DNA from: a candidate division CSSED10-310 bacterium
GTDB lineage: Bacteria; CSSED10-310; JAFGJC01
Direction: 5' to 3'
Assembly: GCA_016929305.1 (NCBI GenBank)
Contig: JAFGJC010000438.1
Coordinates: 1 to 7,165, forward strand
DNA length: 7,165 nucleotides
The notes below the pieces were generated by a model, which had not been told where the DNA came from, ran no database searches, and worked only from the letters and a program-made list of their open reading frames with translations. Both the position numbers and the translations under genes were made by a program. Below are positions 6,556 to 7,165 of this stretch, piece by piece. The first letter of the stretch is position 1. Each line of letters starts with the position of its first letter.

Positions 6556-7165
6556 CCGCGTTTTAGCATATTGGCACACAGAACTGGGTGACACACCGAG
6601 TAATTTGGCTGCCTTTCTGATATGTCCTTTGGACTTGTCAAGTGCATAGTCATATATCATTTTTTTAATGTGATTGAAGTCTCTGCCCTGGAGTAATTTT
6701 TCCAGCAGCGCATCATCATTTGCCGCTCCATATATTTTTCCGGAATCAATAAATATATCCCTGCAACCGGAAGCAATCCGGTAAAGCAGTTGATTTTCCA
6801 ACTGCCGGATATTGCCGGGCCAATGATATGTTTGCCATTTATCTATCTCGTCTTTGTCAAGAGGTAACGGTCCGGAGCCTCCGTGTCGCCGGTAAAGATG
6901 AAGCAACAGTTCCGGTATATCCTCCGATCTTTCCCTGAGCGGTGGTATTTGAATGTTCAAACCTGCCAAACGATAATAAACATCCTCGCGGAATAAACCC
7001 TGGGCAATACGTCGAGTCATATCTGCATTGGTCGCTGAAATGATCCTGACGTCGATATCAATTTCACGGATTTCACCAACAGGACTGATCTTTCGTTCCT
7101 GTAAAGCCCGAAGTAGAATGGGTTGAACTTCCGGAGGAATTTCTGCAATTTCATCCAGAAAGAGT
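6547..7165 (-). CDS. Sigma-54-dependent transcriptional activator, C-terminal part (5' end outside window)
   Basis: The frame enters from the right edge (first full codon at 7164) and gives about 205 residues. It begins inside the AAA+ domain at Walker B (LFLDEIAEIP), followed by LLRALQERKISPVG and DVRIISATN (sensor I). The arginine-finger segment FREDVYYRLAGLNIQIPPLR and a lid helix with WPGNIRQLENQL complete the ATPase core. These are standard for NtrC-type activators, which use ATP hydrolysis to open sigma-54 RNA polymerase complexes. The last about 28 residues, with HIRKAAKLLGVSPSSVCQYA, form a helix-turn-helix for DNA binding. The internal ATG at 7020 is not the start. The GAFTGA loop, Walker A and any sensor domain (response receiver, FHA, GAF or PAS) lie outside, so the signal is unknown. 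The gene converges on the protease gene and overlaps its end by 9 bp. Confidence 0.93.
   Translation of the reverse strand, partial: LFLDEIAEIPPEVQPILLRALQERKISPVGEIREIDIDVRIISATNADMTRRIAQGLFREDVYYRLAGLNIQIPPLRERSEDIPELLLHLYRRHGGSGPLPLDKDEIDKWQTYHWPGNIRQLENQLLYRIASGCRDIFIDSGKIYGAANDDALLEKLLQGRDFNHIKKMIYDYALDKSKGHIRKAAKLLGVSPSSVCQYAKTRSI

Noticed and set aside
6571..6590. TGGCAC at 6572 as a sigma-54 -24 element
   Set aside because: No GC-containing -12 element follows at the fixed distance, and the site lies inside the activator coding region.
1..7165. CRISPR array, tRNA, IS element or prophage genes
   Set aside because: No spaced direct repeats, cloverleaf, terminal inverted repeats, transposase or integrase motifs were found by reading both strands.

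Overview
The window looks like chromosomal DNA of a Gram-negative bacterium with medium-low GC (low 40s percent by eye) and dense gene packing. No rRNA, tRNA, IS element, phage gene or CRISPR array is visible. Three features suggest an uncultured, diderm, Desulfobacterota-like or candidate-phylum lineage: a sigma-54 activator, a secreted multidomain papain-type protease with a Pro/Thr linker, and a folylpolyglutamate synthase with an 'INYER' N-terminus. This placement is inference; no taxonomic marker gene is present.

Layout. (1) Positions 1-3766, minus strand: a tight four-gene operon read right to left. It holds pyroglutamyl-peptidase I (pcp, 3766-3134), dihydrofolate/folylpolyglutamate synthase (folC, 3129-1753), endonuclease V (nfi, 1748-1071) and a MobA-like nucleotidyltransferase (from 1038, running off the left edge). 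The first two gaps are 4 nt and the third is 32 nt. (2) 3767-3919: a divergent intergenic region with a weakly structured leader. (3) Plus strand: a YjbQ/UPF0047 protein (3920-4309), then after 80 bp a 721-residue secreted C1A cysteine protease (4390-6555). (4) 6547-7165, minus strand: the C-terminal part of a sigma-54-dependent activator, cut by the right edge. It converges on the protease gene and overlaps it by 9 bp.

How the genes fit together. The minus operon mixes N-terminal pyroglutamate removal, folate polyglutamylation, deaminated-base repair and an uncharacterised nucleotidyltransferase. No single pathway links them, so it reads as a housekeeping operon. The protease is a separate export function: signal peptide, short propeptide, catalytic domain with Gln, Cys, His and Asn all present, then three beta-rich accessory domains. 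The activator has no visible sigma-54 promoter target in this window. I see no clear new defence or mobile system. The most unusual points are the roughly 120-residue insertion and eroded motifs in the nucleotidyltransferase, the accessory domains of the protease, and the overlapping convergent gene ends.
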